A stretch of 64,000 nt of DNA, taken from assembly GCF_007748095.1 (NCBI RefSeq), contig NZ_CP036287.1, positions 5,642,001-5,706,000 of the forward strand, written 5' to 3'. Made by a program: the position numbers and the translations under genes. The notes below the pieces were generated by a model that worked only from the letters and a program-made list of their open reading frames with translations, made no database searches and had not been told where the DNA came from. Positions 55,774 to 63,901 of the stretch are shown one piece after another; the first letter of the stretch is position 1; each line of letters opens with the position of its first letter. This stretch comes from Engelhardtia mirabilis (GTDB lineage: Bacteria; Planctomycetota; UBA1135; GCA-002686595).

Positions 55774-56778
55774 ATGAGAAACCGCTCGATCTGGCCCCCC
55801 CTGTCGATGCTAGGGCGGAGCACGGCATCCCGGCCGGCACCGCTCGATCCAACCGCCTGCGCGCCGTCGCGGGTCCTGCGCGGCGCCCTCCTGGCCGGCC
55901 TCTGCCTGGCGCTGGCCCTCGGCGGCCTGGCCGGCTGCAAGACGGGCCAGAAGATCGGCTGGGGCACCCCGACCGCCCCCAAGGTGCTGCGCGAAGTGCG
56001 GGGGCGCGGATTCGACTACGGGCCCCTGCCGGAGCGCGACGGTGAGGAGACCACGGCCAATTTCGAGCGGCGGCTCGAGCGGCACTACTACGCCCGCTAC
56101 GAGCGACTGCTCGCGGAGCTCGATTCCGCCACTGAGCCGCAGGCCGCCGCAGCCGCCCTGGCGAGCCTCGAGCGCCATCGCGATCGGGTGCTGTACGACC
56201 TCCTGACCGAGGTCGACGACGCCTACTTCCAGTTCGAGAAACAACTGGTCGTGGGCCCCGGGGTCTCCAACCTCATCTGGGACTGGGTCGACCTGGGCCT
56301 GGACGCGACCGCCGCCGCCATGACGCCGGTCGCGACCAAGTCGATCCTGTCGACCATCGCCACCGGCGTGGAAGGTGCGCGCCTGTCGGTCGACAAGAAC
56401 ATCTGGCGCCAGCAGGTCTACGAGCTGATCAACCAGACCATGCGAGCGGCGCGGCAGGAGGTGCTGAACGAGATCCAAGTGCGCCTCGCAGCCGATCGTG
56501 CCTCCCCCGGCTTCGACTACCCGTTGGAGGAAGTCGTGCGCGATGTCGGCCGCTACTACTACGCGGGCTCGGTCACGACGGCCCTGGCGCGCATGGTCGA
56601 GCGGGCCGGGGACGACTACCAGCGCGAGCAGGAGATCGGCTTCGCTCTGCGCGACCCGGGGCGGGCGGACGGGCCGGTGGTCGTCGAACGGACCGAGCCC
56701 GAGCAGACCCAGACCTTGGAGAGTCTGCGCACGGTGCTGCGCCGGCTCGACTCCCTCGACGCGCGGCTCGAGCGTTGA
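55774..56778 (+). CDS. Lipoprotein of unknown function
   Basis: 334 residues from MRNRSIWP; an ATG 12 codons later is possible. The hydrophobic segment ends in a lipobox (LGGLAGC, around residue 56), giving an unusually long N-region unless the later start is used. The mature part is strongly helical and charged with coiled-coil character (FERRLERHYYARYERLLAEL). The middle block (VGPGVSNLIWDWVDLGLDATAAAM) is less polar and may contact membrane. No known family. Its stop is 13 bases from the convergent FlhB-like gene. Confidence 0.75.
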   Translation: MRNRSIWPPLSMLGRSTASRPAPLDPTACAPSRVLRGALLAGLCLALALGGLAGCKTGQKIGWGTPTAPKVLREVRGRGFDYGPLPERDGEETTANFERRLERHYYARYERLLAELDSATEPQAAAAALASLERHRDRVLYDLLTEVDDAYFQFEKQLVVGPGVSNLIWDWVDLGLDATAAAMTPVATKSILSTIATGVEGARLSVDKNIWRQQVYELINQTMRAARQEVLNEIQVRLAADRASPGFDYPLEEVVRDVGRYYYAGSVTTALARMVERAGDDYQREQEIGFALRDPGRADGPVVVERTEPEQTQTLESLRTVLRRLDSLDARLER

Positions 56779-56791
56779 GGGCGCGCGAACC

Positions 56792-57094
56792 TCAGCCCGC
56801 GGCCGGCCGCAGGGATTCGTTGAGCTGGTACAGGTGCACCAGGAGCTCCGCGATCGCCGTGAACATCTCGACCGGGATCTCGTCGCCCAGCTCGCAGGCG
56901 CCGAGCAGGGCTACGAGGTCCGCGTCCTCGCGCACCGGCACGCCGTTCTCGCGGGCCACCGCGAGGATGCGCTCGGCCACGTCGCCGGCGCCCTTGGCCA
57001 CGACCTTGGGCGCCCCGGCCGAGCCCTGGGCGTAGCGCAGGGCCACCGCGCGGGCGCGCTCCTCGCCGGAGCCGAGGCGGACCTCGTCCTTCAC
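56792..57094 (-). CDS. FlhB C-terminal-domain-like protein (YlqH type)
   Basis: 100 residues, GTG start overlapping the upstream stop (GTGA). The whole protein matches the cytoplasmic part of type III export switch proteins (AVALRYAQGSAGAPKVVAKG, LVALLGACELGDEIP) but has no membrane segments and no NPTH autocleavage site. Such stand-alone FlhB-like proteins occur next to a FliK-like gene in several phyla. They may take part in flagellar export or in something separate. No other flagellar gene is present in the window. Confidence 0.88.
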   Translation of the reverse strand: MKDEVRLGSGEERARAVALRYAQGSAGAPKVVAKGAGDVAERILAVARENGVPVREDADLVALLGACELGDEIPVEMFTAIAELLVHLYQLNESLRPAAG

Positions 57095-58068
57095 GCCGAC
57101 ACGTCCAGTTGGCCGTCCACGACGGGGGCCGGAGCCGCCAGGGTCTGGGCGTCGGCGAGTACGACCTGGAGGTGGGTCGGCCGTCCGTCACGCTCGAGCG
57201 CCGCAACCAGATTCGGCAGCCCACGCTCCAAGGCCTCGAGCACCTCCGGGCGCGCCACGGACAGACGGATCCACAGGCTCTCGGGCCGCAGGGTCAGGTC
57301 CGCGCGGATGGCCCCCAGTGCGCTGAAGTCGATCCCGATGGTCAGGCGCGACGAGCCCTCGTCCTCGCGATCGCCCCCCTCGCCGTCGTCATCCCTGCGT
57401 TGGATCCAGGCCGTGGTCCAAGCCTCGCCATCGGGGATCGGGACGACCAGCAGGGGCGCCTCGCCATGCTCCGCCCGGGCGACGTTGTGCAGTTGTTGCT
57501 CCTCGATCGCGACCAGCGAGCGGCGCACCGAGTCGCGGGCCTCCCCACGCGGAAGCTCCGCCAGGACCCGCAGCAGCTCGGCCTTCAGGTCGAGGAGCTG
57601 GCTCAAGTTGGGTCCCTTGCCGGCTGCCTTGGCGACGGCGGCCTGGGCCAGGCGCGCCTCGAGCAGGACCCCGCCTCCGGCCACCCGCTCGGCCAGACCC
57701 GGTCCGTCCAGGTCGCCCATCGAGGCAAATCGCGCGAGCACGCGCTCCAGGCCTGCCGTTGCCCGAGTGGCCCCGTCGCGCCCGCCTTGGGCCCGCAGGT
57801 GCTGGACCAGGTGCGTCAGCGCCTGACCCAGGTCCGCGTGGGGCGCGCGCAGGTTCGCCAGGGCCTGGGCCCAGGCCGGCGCGTTCGAGCCGGGCCCCAA
57901 GGCCGCCAACAGGCTGGCCGGCAGCGGGATCCGGGGAGCGACCGGCGTTCCGGCCGCGCGGCCCTGCTGGCCCTTCGAGAAGAGCTGGGCCAAGACGCTC
58001 ACGACGGGCCGGACCGGGGACGAACCGGAGGGCGGGGTCGGGGGCGGAGTGCCTAGGGGTGACGGCAT
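57091..58068 (-). CDS. FliK-like hook-length-control-type protein
   Basis: 325 residues. The first 60 are Pro/Gly-rich, as is usual for secreted molecular-ruler proteins, followed by helices rich in Ala and Leu. The C-terminal 100 residues (LTIGIDFSALGAIRADLTLRPESLWIRLSVARPEVLEALERGLPNLVAAL in pieces) match the FliK-type C-terminal domain that contacts FlhB. It is coupled by a 4-base overlap to the FlhB-like gene, the same pair as ylqG-ylqH in Bacillus. Function as an export-switch pair is inferred. Confidence 0.75.
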   Translation of the reverse strand: MPSPLGTPPPTPPSGSSPVRPVVSVLAQLFSKGQQGRAAGTPVAPRIPLPASLLAALGPGSNAPAWAQALANLRAPHADLGQALTHLVQHLRAQGGRDGATRATAGLERVLARFASMGDLDGPGLAERVAGGGVLLEARLAQAAVAKAAGKGPNLSQLLDLKAELLRVLAELPRGEARDSVRRSLVAIEEQQLHNVARAEHGEAPLLVVPIPDGEAWTTAWIQRRDDDGEGGDREDEGSSRLTIGIDFSALGAIRADLTLRPESLWIRLSVARPEVLEALERGLPNLVAALERDGRPTHLQVVLADAQTLAAPAPVVDGQLDVSA

Positions 58069-58169
58069 GGGAACCGGCGGGGGCCGGTATCCCCGTCATC
58101 GGCGGGTTCCAGCGCCGCTTGAGCGTCCCCGCCGGCGACTCGTCCGCAGGCCCCCCAGCGGGACCCAGC

Positions 58170-59252
58170 TCAGCTCATCTGTTCCCAGAACTCGTCCGGC
58201 ATGTCGCTCGAGATCTTGAGCGCGCCGATCGCGCCGCCGTAGAGGGACTCCTCGGTCCGCACGACGTTGCCCTGACCCAGGCGCTCGACCATCGCGGCCT
58301 CGATCGCAGCGTCGAGCCCGATGATCTGGCTGCCGCCGCCGGCCAAGAGCACGCGCTGCTTCAGCTTGTCCTGGAACTCGGGGTCGTAGCTCGAGATCAG
58401 CTTCGCCAGGCCGTCGACGATCGGCGGCACGATCTCGAGGCAGGCCCCGCGGATGTCCTCGGCCAGGTCGAAGCGCGTGGGCTTGCCGTCCACCGGCAAC
58501 TGCACGATCGCGGGGGACGGCGGATCGAGCACCGAGGCGTGCTTCTCCTTGAGGCCCTTGATCATCTGCATCGAGAACTGGGCCTGGGGATGGCGCTTGC
58601 GGATGCGCTCGGCGAGCTTCTCGTCGACGAAGTCGCCGCCGCAGTTCAGCGTCAACTGGTCCGCCTCGTCGGGCATCGCCCCGTGCATACGACACAAGTC
58701 GATCGTGCCGGCGCCGATGTCGACCACCAGCGCGTCCTCGAGCATGTCCATGCCGTAGGCCACCGCGAAGGGCTCCGAGCACAGCATCACCGCCTCGACG
58801 GTGGAGCGCGCCGCGTCCAGCAGGGCCTCCTTGCTCTTGATCGAAGCCTCCGCCGGCACGCCGATCACGGCGTAGACCAGCTCGTCCGGCCGCGGCTTGG
58901 CGCGCCGAACGATCTCTTCGATCAGGTCCTTGGCCGCGCGCGCGTTGCCCTCGACCCCCTGACCGCCGCCGTTCTTGGCGTCGTCGCCATCGTCGAGCGA
59001 GGTCTTCAGCACACCCTTGGCCAGGGGGCGGTAGAGCTCCACCGACATGCGCTTCTCGATCGCCTTGTCCCCGAACAGGACGTCGACGCCGAGGGCCTTC
59101 CTGGAGACGACGTCCTTCGGGTAGCCGACGTAGGACGCCACGGCGTCGCGGATACCGTTGCTGCCGACGACGGCGCAGCGCGACGTCCCCAGATCAATGC
59201 CGAGGTAGAGGATGCCCTTGTGGGCGCCGCCCTCGCTCTTCTTGGTGCTCAT
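58170..59252 (-). CDS. MamK-like actin-family protein
   Basis: 360 residues. Actin/Hsp70 nucleotide-binding motifs: phosphate-1 GIDLGTSRCAVVG (18-30), phosphate-2 VVDIGAGTIDLCR (176-188) and the adenosine motif VLLAGGGSQI (301-310). Length and the layout fit MamK-type bacterial actins, which make filaments that position magnetosomes; relatives occur outside magnetotactic bacteria. The Hsp70 substrate domain is absent. It is 30 bases downstream of a GGDEF-like gene and probably co-transcribed. Filament formation is inferred, and cargo is unknown as no mam genes are seen. Confidence 0.82.
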   Translation of the reverse strand: MSTKKSEGGAHKGILYLGIDLGTSRCAVVGSNGIRDAVASYVGYPKDVVSRKALGVDVLFGDKAIEKRMSVELYRPLAKGVLKTSLDDGDDAKNGGGQGVEGNARAAKDLIEEIVRRAKPRPDELVYAVIGVPAEASIKSKEALLDAARSTVEAVMLCSEPFAVAYGMDMLEDALVVDIGAGTIDLCRMHGAMPDEADQLTLNCGGDFVDEKLAERIRKRHPQAQFSMQMIKGLKEKHASVLDPPSPAIVQLPVDGKPTRFDLAEDIRGACLEIVPPIVDGLAKLISSYDPEFQDKLKQRVLLAGGGSQIIGLDAAIEAAMVERLGQGNVVRTEESLYGGAIGALKISSDMPDEFWEQMS

Positions 59253-59282
59253 GGATCGATTCGTAGGTGTGCCCGTGACGCG

Positions 59283-60374
59283 TTACGCGCCATCGTCGGC
59301 GGCCGCACGGCGCTTCTGCAGCGCCATGTTGGCCTTGAAGAGTGCGCCCATCAGCTCCTTGCGGCGATCGTCGCCCTCGCCGCCACCGGCGGCGGCTTCG
59401 AGGGCGCCGAAGACCTTGCCCATGCTCGCGACGCCCGCGTCGCCGCCGGCTCCGCGGGCCAGGGACGCGAGCTGCTCCTGCATGGCCTGAACGGCCTTCG
59501 CGAGCTTCGAGATCCGGCGATCTTGAAGATCCAGCTCCTCGGAGCGGTCCTCGCCGGGCGCTGTCTTGGCCGCGGGAGTCGCCGCCGCCGCGGGGCTCGG
59601 CTGCGGGGCCGCGGTTTGAGCGGCGGCCTGGGCCTGGGCCAACGCCGCCGCATCCAAGCCGAGTTGGCCCAGGGCGTCGCGCACGACCTCCATCAGGTCC
59701 GCGGGATCCAGGCCGGCGAGGGGGTTGGACGGCGTCGGGACTTGCACGGCGTTGGGATCGGCCGGCGGCCCATCGGCGCGCTGGCGCCGTTCGTGCTCGA
59801 TCCGCTCCGGCGAGTCGCCCGCGCGCCGGTCGCCGGCCGGCCGGTCCCGGGCCGCGTCGAGCACGTCCACGTCCACCACGCGGTCGCCGCCGCCGGTCGC
59901 CGCCAGGCGCTGGCAGTCGTCGGCCGCGCGGAACAGGGAGTCGTAGGCCTCGGGCTCGCGGGTGCGTGCATGAGCCACCCCGACGCTGAGGGTTACCTGG
60001 AGCGCTCGGCTGTCGCTGGCGAAGTCGAGCTTGCGGGCGCCCTCCCGCATCCGCTCGGCCAGGCGCAGCCCGCCGACCCGATCGACGTAGGGCACGATCA
60101 GGATCAGGCGGTCGCCGGTCAGGCTCGCCACCATGTCCGCCGCCCGACTCTCGCGCCGCAGGAACTCGAGCACCGAGCGGTAGATGGCCGACTTCGAGTC
60201 CACCCCGTAGAGGTCGTGGAGCGCCTCGAGCCGATCGATCCCGACCACCAGGCAGGTGAGCGGGAAACCGTAGCGCTTGGCGCGCGCCAGCTCGGAGCGC
60301 ATCAGCCGACGCATCTCGTCGGGCGAGAAAAGCCCCTTGGACTGGGCGAAGGGGAGGTCAGCGGGATCGGCCAT
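59283..60374 (-). CDS. GGDEF-like domain protein (degenerate) with coiled-coil tail
   Basis: 363 residues from MADPADLPFAQ. Residues 20-165 resemble a GGDEF nucleotide-cyclase fold (LVVGIDRLEALHDLYG, VTLSVGVAHART), but the signature loop reads LTGDRL and not GGDEF, so diguanylate cyclase activity is unlikely. The middle (170-290) is Ala/Pro-rich, and the end holds a helical coiled-coil (LDLQDRRISKLAKAVQAMQEQ). Probably a protein-interaction or c-di-GMP/GTP-binding scaffold. Co-transcribed with the MamK-like gene, so it could regulate or anchor the filament. This pairing is inference. Confidence 0.78.
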   Translation of the reverse strand: MADPADLPFAQSKGLFSPDEMRRLMRSELARAKRYGFPLTCLVVGIDRLEALHDLYGVDSKSAIYRSVLEFLRRESRAADMVASLTGDRLILIVPYVDRVGGLRLAERMREGARKLDFASDSRALQVTLSVGVAHARTREPEAYDSLFRAADDCQRLAATGGGDRVVDVDVLDAARDRPAGDRRAGDSPERIEHERRQRADGPPADPNAVQVPTPSNPLAGLDPADLMEVVRDALGQLGLDAAALAQAQAAAQTAAPQPSPAAAATPAAKTAPGEDRSEELDLQDRRISKLAKAVQAMQEQLASLARGAGGDAGVASMGKVFGALEAAAGGGEGDDRRKELMGALFKANMALQKRRAAADDGA

Positions 60375-60498
60375 CGGGTCGTCGTCCCGGATCGGAGCTG
60401 TCCGGGTCGGGAGAGGATAGTCGGCGGCGGGGCCCGAAGTCCTCAATTCCGACCCCGTGACCGACCCATGACCCGACTTGGAAGGAGGCGGGGATCGC

Positions 60499-61986
60499 TC
60501 AATGGCCCCCGCCCGTGGTCAGCACGCGGGCCACGGCCGCCTTCCAGCCCGCCATCCGCGACGCGCGCTCGGGAGCGCTGAGAGCCGGTTCGAAGCGATC
60601 GAACGGCAGGGTCGGGAGGGAGCTGGCGTCGGGCCAGACCCCGGCTCCCAGCCCCGCGAGCAGAGCCGCGCCGCGGGCCGTGGCCTCGACCTCGCTCGGG
60701 CGCAAGACCGCGATTCCGGCCAGGTCGGCCTGCATCTGCATCAGGAGGTCGTTGGCGCTGGCGCCGCCGTCGACGCGAACCTCGTTGATGGGCGCGGCGG
60801 TCTCGGCCCGCAGCAACTCGATCAGCTCCGCGTTCTGGAAGGCGATGGCCTCGAGCCCGGCGCGCACCACGTGGGCGGTGGTCGTGCCGCGCGTCATCCC
60901 GAGCACGGCCGCGCGAGCGTCGGGGTCCCAATAGGGCGCGCCGAGCCCGGTGAAGGCGGGGACCAAGGTCACGCCGCCGGTATCGGGGACGCTTGCCGCC
61001 ACGACCTCGGACGAGGCCGCGTCCGGCAGGGCGCCGAGCTGGTCGCGCAACCACTGCACGATCGCCCCGCCCATGAACACCGAGCCCTCGAGGGCATAGG
61101 TCGCCTTGCCGTCGGCCCCCACCGCGAGGGTCGTCAACAGGCCGCTCTCACTGTCGCGACGCTCTGCTCCAGTGTTGAGCAACAGGAAGCTGTCCGTCCC
61201 GAAGGTCGTCTTGAAGTCGCCCGCTGCCAATCCGCCCTGACCAACCAACGCCGCCTGTTGATCGCCAGCCACGCCGCGGATCGGGATCTCACGGTCGAAG
61301 AGGAAGCGCGACGTGACGCCGAAGTCTCCCACCGAGGGGCGCACCTCGGGTAGCCAGTCGACCTCGAGCCCGAACAGGGCGCACAGCTCGGGATCCCACT
61401 GCTTTCGATCGATGTCGAACAGCATCGTGCGCGAGGCGTTGGTCGGGTCGGTGGCGACCACGTCCTGCTCGGTCAGGTGCTGCACGATCAGCGCGTCGAC
61501 GGTGGCGAAGACGACTCCGCCTCCCTCGCAGCGCTCGCGCAGGTGCGGTGTGTTGGCGAGCAGCCACTCGATCTTGGTGGCGCTGAAGTAGGGGTCCAGG
61601 AGCAGCCCCGTGCGCCCTCGCACCAAGCCCAGCGCGTCGGTGGCGCGCAGCTCGCGGCAGCGGGCTGCCGTGCGTCGGTCCTGCCACACGATCCCCGGCA
61701 ACAGCGCCTCGCCCGCGCCCGGATCCAGGGCGAAGACGGTCTCGCGCTGGTTGGTGACGCCTATCGCCCGCACGTCCGCCGCTTCGGGGTGGGCCAGCAC
61801 CTCCCTGAGGGTCTCGTCGACCGCCGCCAGAATCTCGCCCGCATCGTGCTCCACCCAGCCGGGCTGGGGAAAGGATTGGGGAAACTCCCGGTAGGCGCGG
61901 GCCAGGGGTCGAAGCTGCGTGTCGAAGAGCAGGCAGGTGACGCCGGTGGTTCCGGCGTCGATCGCGATCAGGGTCGGTTGGGCCAT
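60499..61986 (-). CDS. glpK: Glycerol kinase
   Basis: 495 residues, family length. It phosphorylates glycerol with ATP. FGGY-family blocks: AIDAGTTGVTCLLFD (phosphate-1), GVTNQRETV, PGIVWQDRRT, VAGDQQAALVGQGG and GLEAIAFQN, and VDGGASANDLLMQ near the C-terminus. No glycerol transporter or glycerol-3-phosphate dehydrogenase is adjacent. A 20-bp hairpin lies between it and the upstream secreted-protein gene. Confidence 0.96.
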   Translation of the reverse strand: MAQPTLIAIDAGTTGVTCLLFDTQLRPLARAYREFPQSFPQPGWVEHDAGEILAAVDETLREVLAHPEAADVRAIGVTNQRETVFALDPGAGEALLPGIVWQDRRTAARCRELRATDALGLVRGRTGLLLDPYFSATKIEWLLANTPHLRERCEGGGVVFATVDALIVQHLTEQDVVATDPTNASRTMLFDIDRKQWDPELCALFGLEVDWLPEVRPSVGDFGVTSRFLFDREIPIRGVAGDQQAALVGQGGLAAGDFKTTFGTDSFLLLNTGAERRDSESGLLTTLAVGADGKATYALEGSVFMGGAIVQWLRDQLGALPDAASSEVVAASVPDTGGVTLVPAFTGLGAPYWDPDARAAVLGMTRGTTTAHVVRAGLEAIAFQNAELIELLRAETAAPINEVRVDGGASANDLLMQMQADLAGIAVLRPSEVEATARGAALLAGLGAGVWPDASSLPTLPFDRFEPALSAPERASRMAGWKAAVARVLTTGGGH

Positions 61987-62023
61987 GGCCCCGGGAGGTT
62001 ACCGAGACCGTCCCCCTGACGGC

Positions 62024-62065
62024 AGCGGGCCCCGCGCCGATCCTGGGATCGGCGCGGGGCCCGCT
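62024..62065. terminator. 20-bp perfect hairpin
   Basis: AGCGGGCCCCGCGCCGATCC pairs fully with 62046-62065 around TG. It lies between the secreted-protein gene stop (62117) and the glycerol kinase start (61986), and would end the former transcript. No T-run follows, as in many GC-rich terminators. Confidence 0.7.
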
Positions 62066-62116
62066 GGGCTTGGAGACTCGCCGGGGAGCTCTCGCCGCCG
62101 GCTCGCTCCTCGGGAC

Positions 62117-62821
62117 CTACAGGTCGACGAGGCTGAAGTCGACCGTGCCGCCGCCGCCCGAGATCAGCGCCTTGCTGAGCCCCGAGGTCGGTGAGTAGAG
62201 GTACAGCTTCGCCGGGGTGTCGACCACGGTGCTGAGGAAGCCGTGGGTGTTGACCGGCACCGAGAGGGCCTCGACGGCGGTGTTGACGCCGTACTGGCTG
62301 ATCACCGCGCCGTTCCAGAGGATCGTCGCCAGGGCGTCGATGTTCTCGGCGCCGTACTGGATGGCGATCTCCGGTTGGGCCTTCTGCAGCTCGGTGCGCA
62401 GCAGCGAGACGTCGACGTCGCCGTAGATACGCACACGCGTCATGCCCGGATCCGTCGGGGGCAGCGAGAGCAGCGCATAGCCCTGCCCGGCCGCGGAGGC
62501 GAAGAGGTCGTGCAGCTTCTTGTCCGGCACAAGGATCTCCAGGTGCATGTCGAACTGCTGGCTCTCGTCGAGCTCGGCCGGGAGCTTGACCAGGGTCGCC
62601 TCGTCATCCACCCAGAAACCCGGCAGGGAGCCGATCGCTTCGCTCAGCAGTTGGATGCCGCCGTTGCCGGCACCATCATCGCCGCCGATGCCGTCGCCGC
62701 CGATACCGGAAGCCGAGCCCCCGCTACCGAGTGCCGTGGTACCCAAGCCGGCCGCGAGGGCCGCAATGAGGGTCGCGCCCGCGAGGCGCTGAAGTCGAGT
62801 CGTGTGGCGGTGGGTCTTCAT
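62117..62821 (-). CDS. Secreted protein of unknown function (234 aa)
   Basis: The ATG is preceded by GGAGG at good spacing. The signal peptide ends near GLGTTALGS. A Gly/Asp-rich linker (GSGGSASGIGGDGIGGDDGAGNGG, in overlapping short units) follows at about 33-55. The remaining 180 residues are a mixed alpha/beta domain (MHLEILVPDKKLHDLF, MTRVRIYGDVDVSLLRTELQ) without a known family. Its stop is followed by a strong hairpin, and the anti-sigma-like gene precedes it by 18 bases, so the two may share a transcript. Confidence 0.72.
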   Translation of the reverse strand: MKTHRHTTRLQRLAGATLIAALAAGLGTTALGSGGSASGIGGDGIGGDDGAGNGGIQLLSEAIGSLPGFWVDDEATLVKLPAELDESQQFDMHLEILVPDKKLHDLFASAAGQGYALLSLPPTDPGMTRVRIYGDVDVSLLRTELQKAQPEIAIQYGAENIDALATILWNGAVISQYGVNTAVEALSVPVNTHGFLSTVVDTPAKLYLYSPTSGLSKALISGGGGTVDFSLVDL

Positions 62822-62839
62822 CTTTGGAGCCTCCGCGGA

Positions 62840-63892
62840 TCAGTGGGTCTCGTCAGCGACTTCGCCGACCGGTTGGAAGAGTTCGGGGCAGCGCGCAACC
62901 AGCTCGTCGGTGAAACCGGGCTGGGAGTCGATCACGCGTTGCAGCTCCTTCGAGCGAGCGAAGAAGCCGACCAGTTCCCCGACGCGGTCGGGGTAGCGAT
63001 CGAGCATGCCGCGGAAGGCCTCGATGGCCCGATCCGCGCGGCGCAGGTGCGCATGGCACAGGCCGATGTTGAAGCGCACGAAGAAGAAGCGCGAGTCGAG
63101 GTCCGCCAGGCCCGAAATCCCGATCCAGCGGAACCAGAGCAGGGCGTCGCGGTACTCGCCTTCGTCAGTGTGGAGCTTGCCGAGCTGCACCGCCGCGTGA
63201 CCGCGGCTGCCGGGATCGATGGCTGTCTCGAAGACCTCGCGGAAGCGCTTGGCCGCCTTGAGCACCTTCTTTTCGTGCAGATCGATGAAGGCCAGGTAGA
63301 GCAGGGCGTGCTCGAAGTCCGGCTCGATCGCCAGGGCCTCGTCGAGCAGGCGACGGCCCTTCTCGAGGGGCTCCTCGATGCTCTCCAGGGCACCGTTGAG
63401 CAGACGCCGCTTGTCGCGCCAGTCGAAGCCGCCCAGCGGACCGCCGGAGCGGTGGGCGACGCCGTCGACGAACCCACGCCCGTGGACTCGCGTGGGCTCG
63501 ACGGAGACGGCGCGCTCGAACACGCGCGTGCGATATCCGGGGTCGATCGCGGCCAGGGTGTAGGCCTTGCCGAGCTGGTAGAAGATCGACACGAGCCGGT
63601 GCACGAGCTGACGGGTCTCGAGGTCCCGGGGCAGCTCACCGCCGACCAGCGCCGCGTAGTTGAGGGCCAGTCGTTCGGGATCGTGCAGCGCACGGTTCAG
63701 TTCGACCTGGGCCCGGATGCCGTCGAAGAACTCGCGGCACTCGGGGCAGGTCTCGAGCTGCGCGACCGCACGGGCGGCGACGACCTCGTCGAGCTCGCCG
63801 TCGGCCAGCATCGAGAGCTGGAGCTGCAGGTCGGCGCAGGGATCTTCGCCGTCGCTGGCCCAGGATTCAGGGGTACTGCGGATGGGCTTCAT
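62840..63892 (-). CDS. Zinc-finger (anti-sigma-type) protein with TPR-like repeats
   Basis: 350 residues. The N-terminus has a zf-HC2-like element (CADLQLQLSMLADGELDE...LETCPECREFF; Cys residues in the anti-sigma arrangement). From about residue 85 the sequence is helical with TPR-like units (FYQLGKAYTLAAIDPGYRTR, LLDEALAIEPDFEHALLYLAF, HAAVQLGKLHTDEGEYRDALLWF). No membrane segment is visible. Such proteins may bind an ECF sigma factor; the gene upstream ends only 9 bases before, which would suit a sigma gene, but that gene is cut at the window edge. Regulation is inferred. Confidence 0.72.
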   Translation of the reverse strand: MKPIRSTPESWASDGEDPCADLQLQLSMLADGELDEVVAARAVAQLETCPECREFFDGIRAQVELNRALHDPERLALNYAALVGGELPRDLETRQLVHRLVSIFYQLGKAYTLAAIDPGYRTRVFERAVSVEPTRVHGRGFVDGVAHRSGGPLGGFDWRDKRRLLNGALESIEEPLEKGRRLLDEALAIEPDFEHALLYLAFIDLHEKKVLKAAKRFREVFETAIDPGSRGHAAVQLGKLHTDEGEYRDALLWFRWIGISGLADLDSRFFFVRFNIGLCHAHLRRADRAIEAFRGMLDRYPDRVGELVGFFARSKELQRVIDSQPGFTDELVARCPELFQPVGEVADETH

Positions 63893-63901
63893 CGAAAACG
63901 A

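Noticed and set aside
58170..59252. MamK-like gene as evidence for magnetosomes
   Set aside because: No other mam-type gene is present, and MamK-like actins occur widely outside magnetotactic bacteria.
57759..60581. 940-codon plus-strand open frame
   Set aside because: It runs antisense to the FliK-like, MamK-like and GGDEF-like genes, whose motifs are clear; the plus-strand product is low-complexity.
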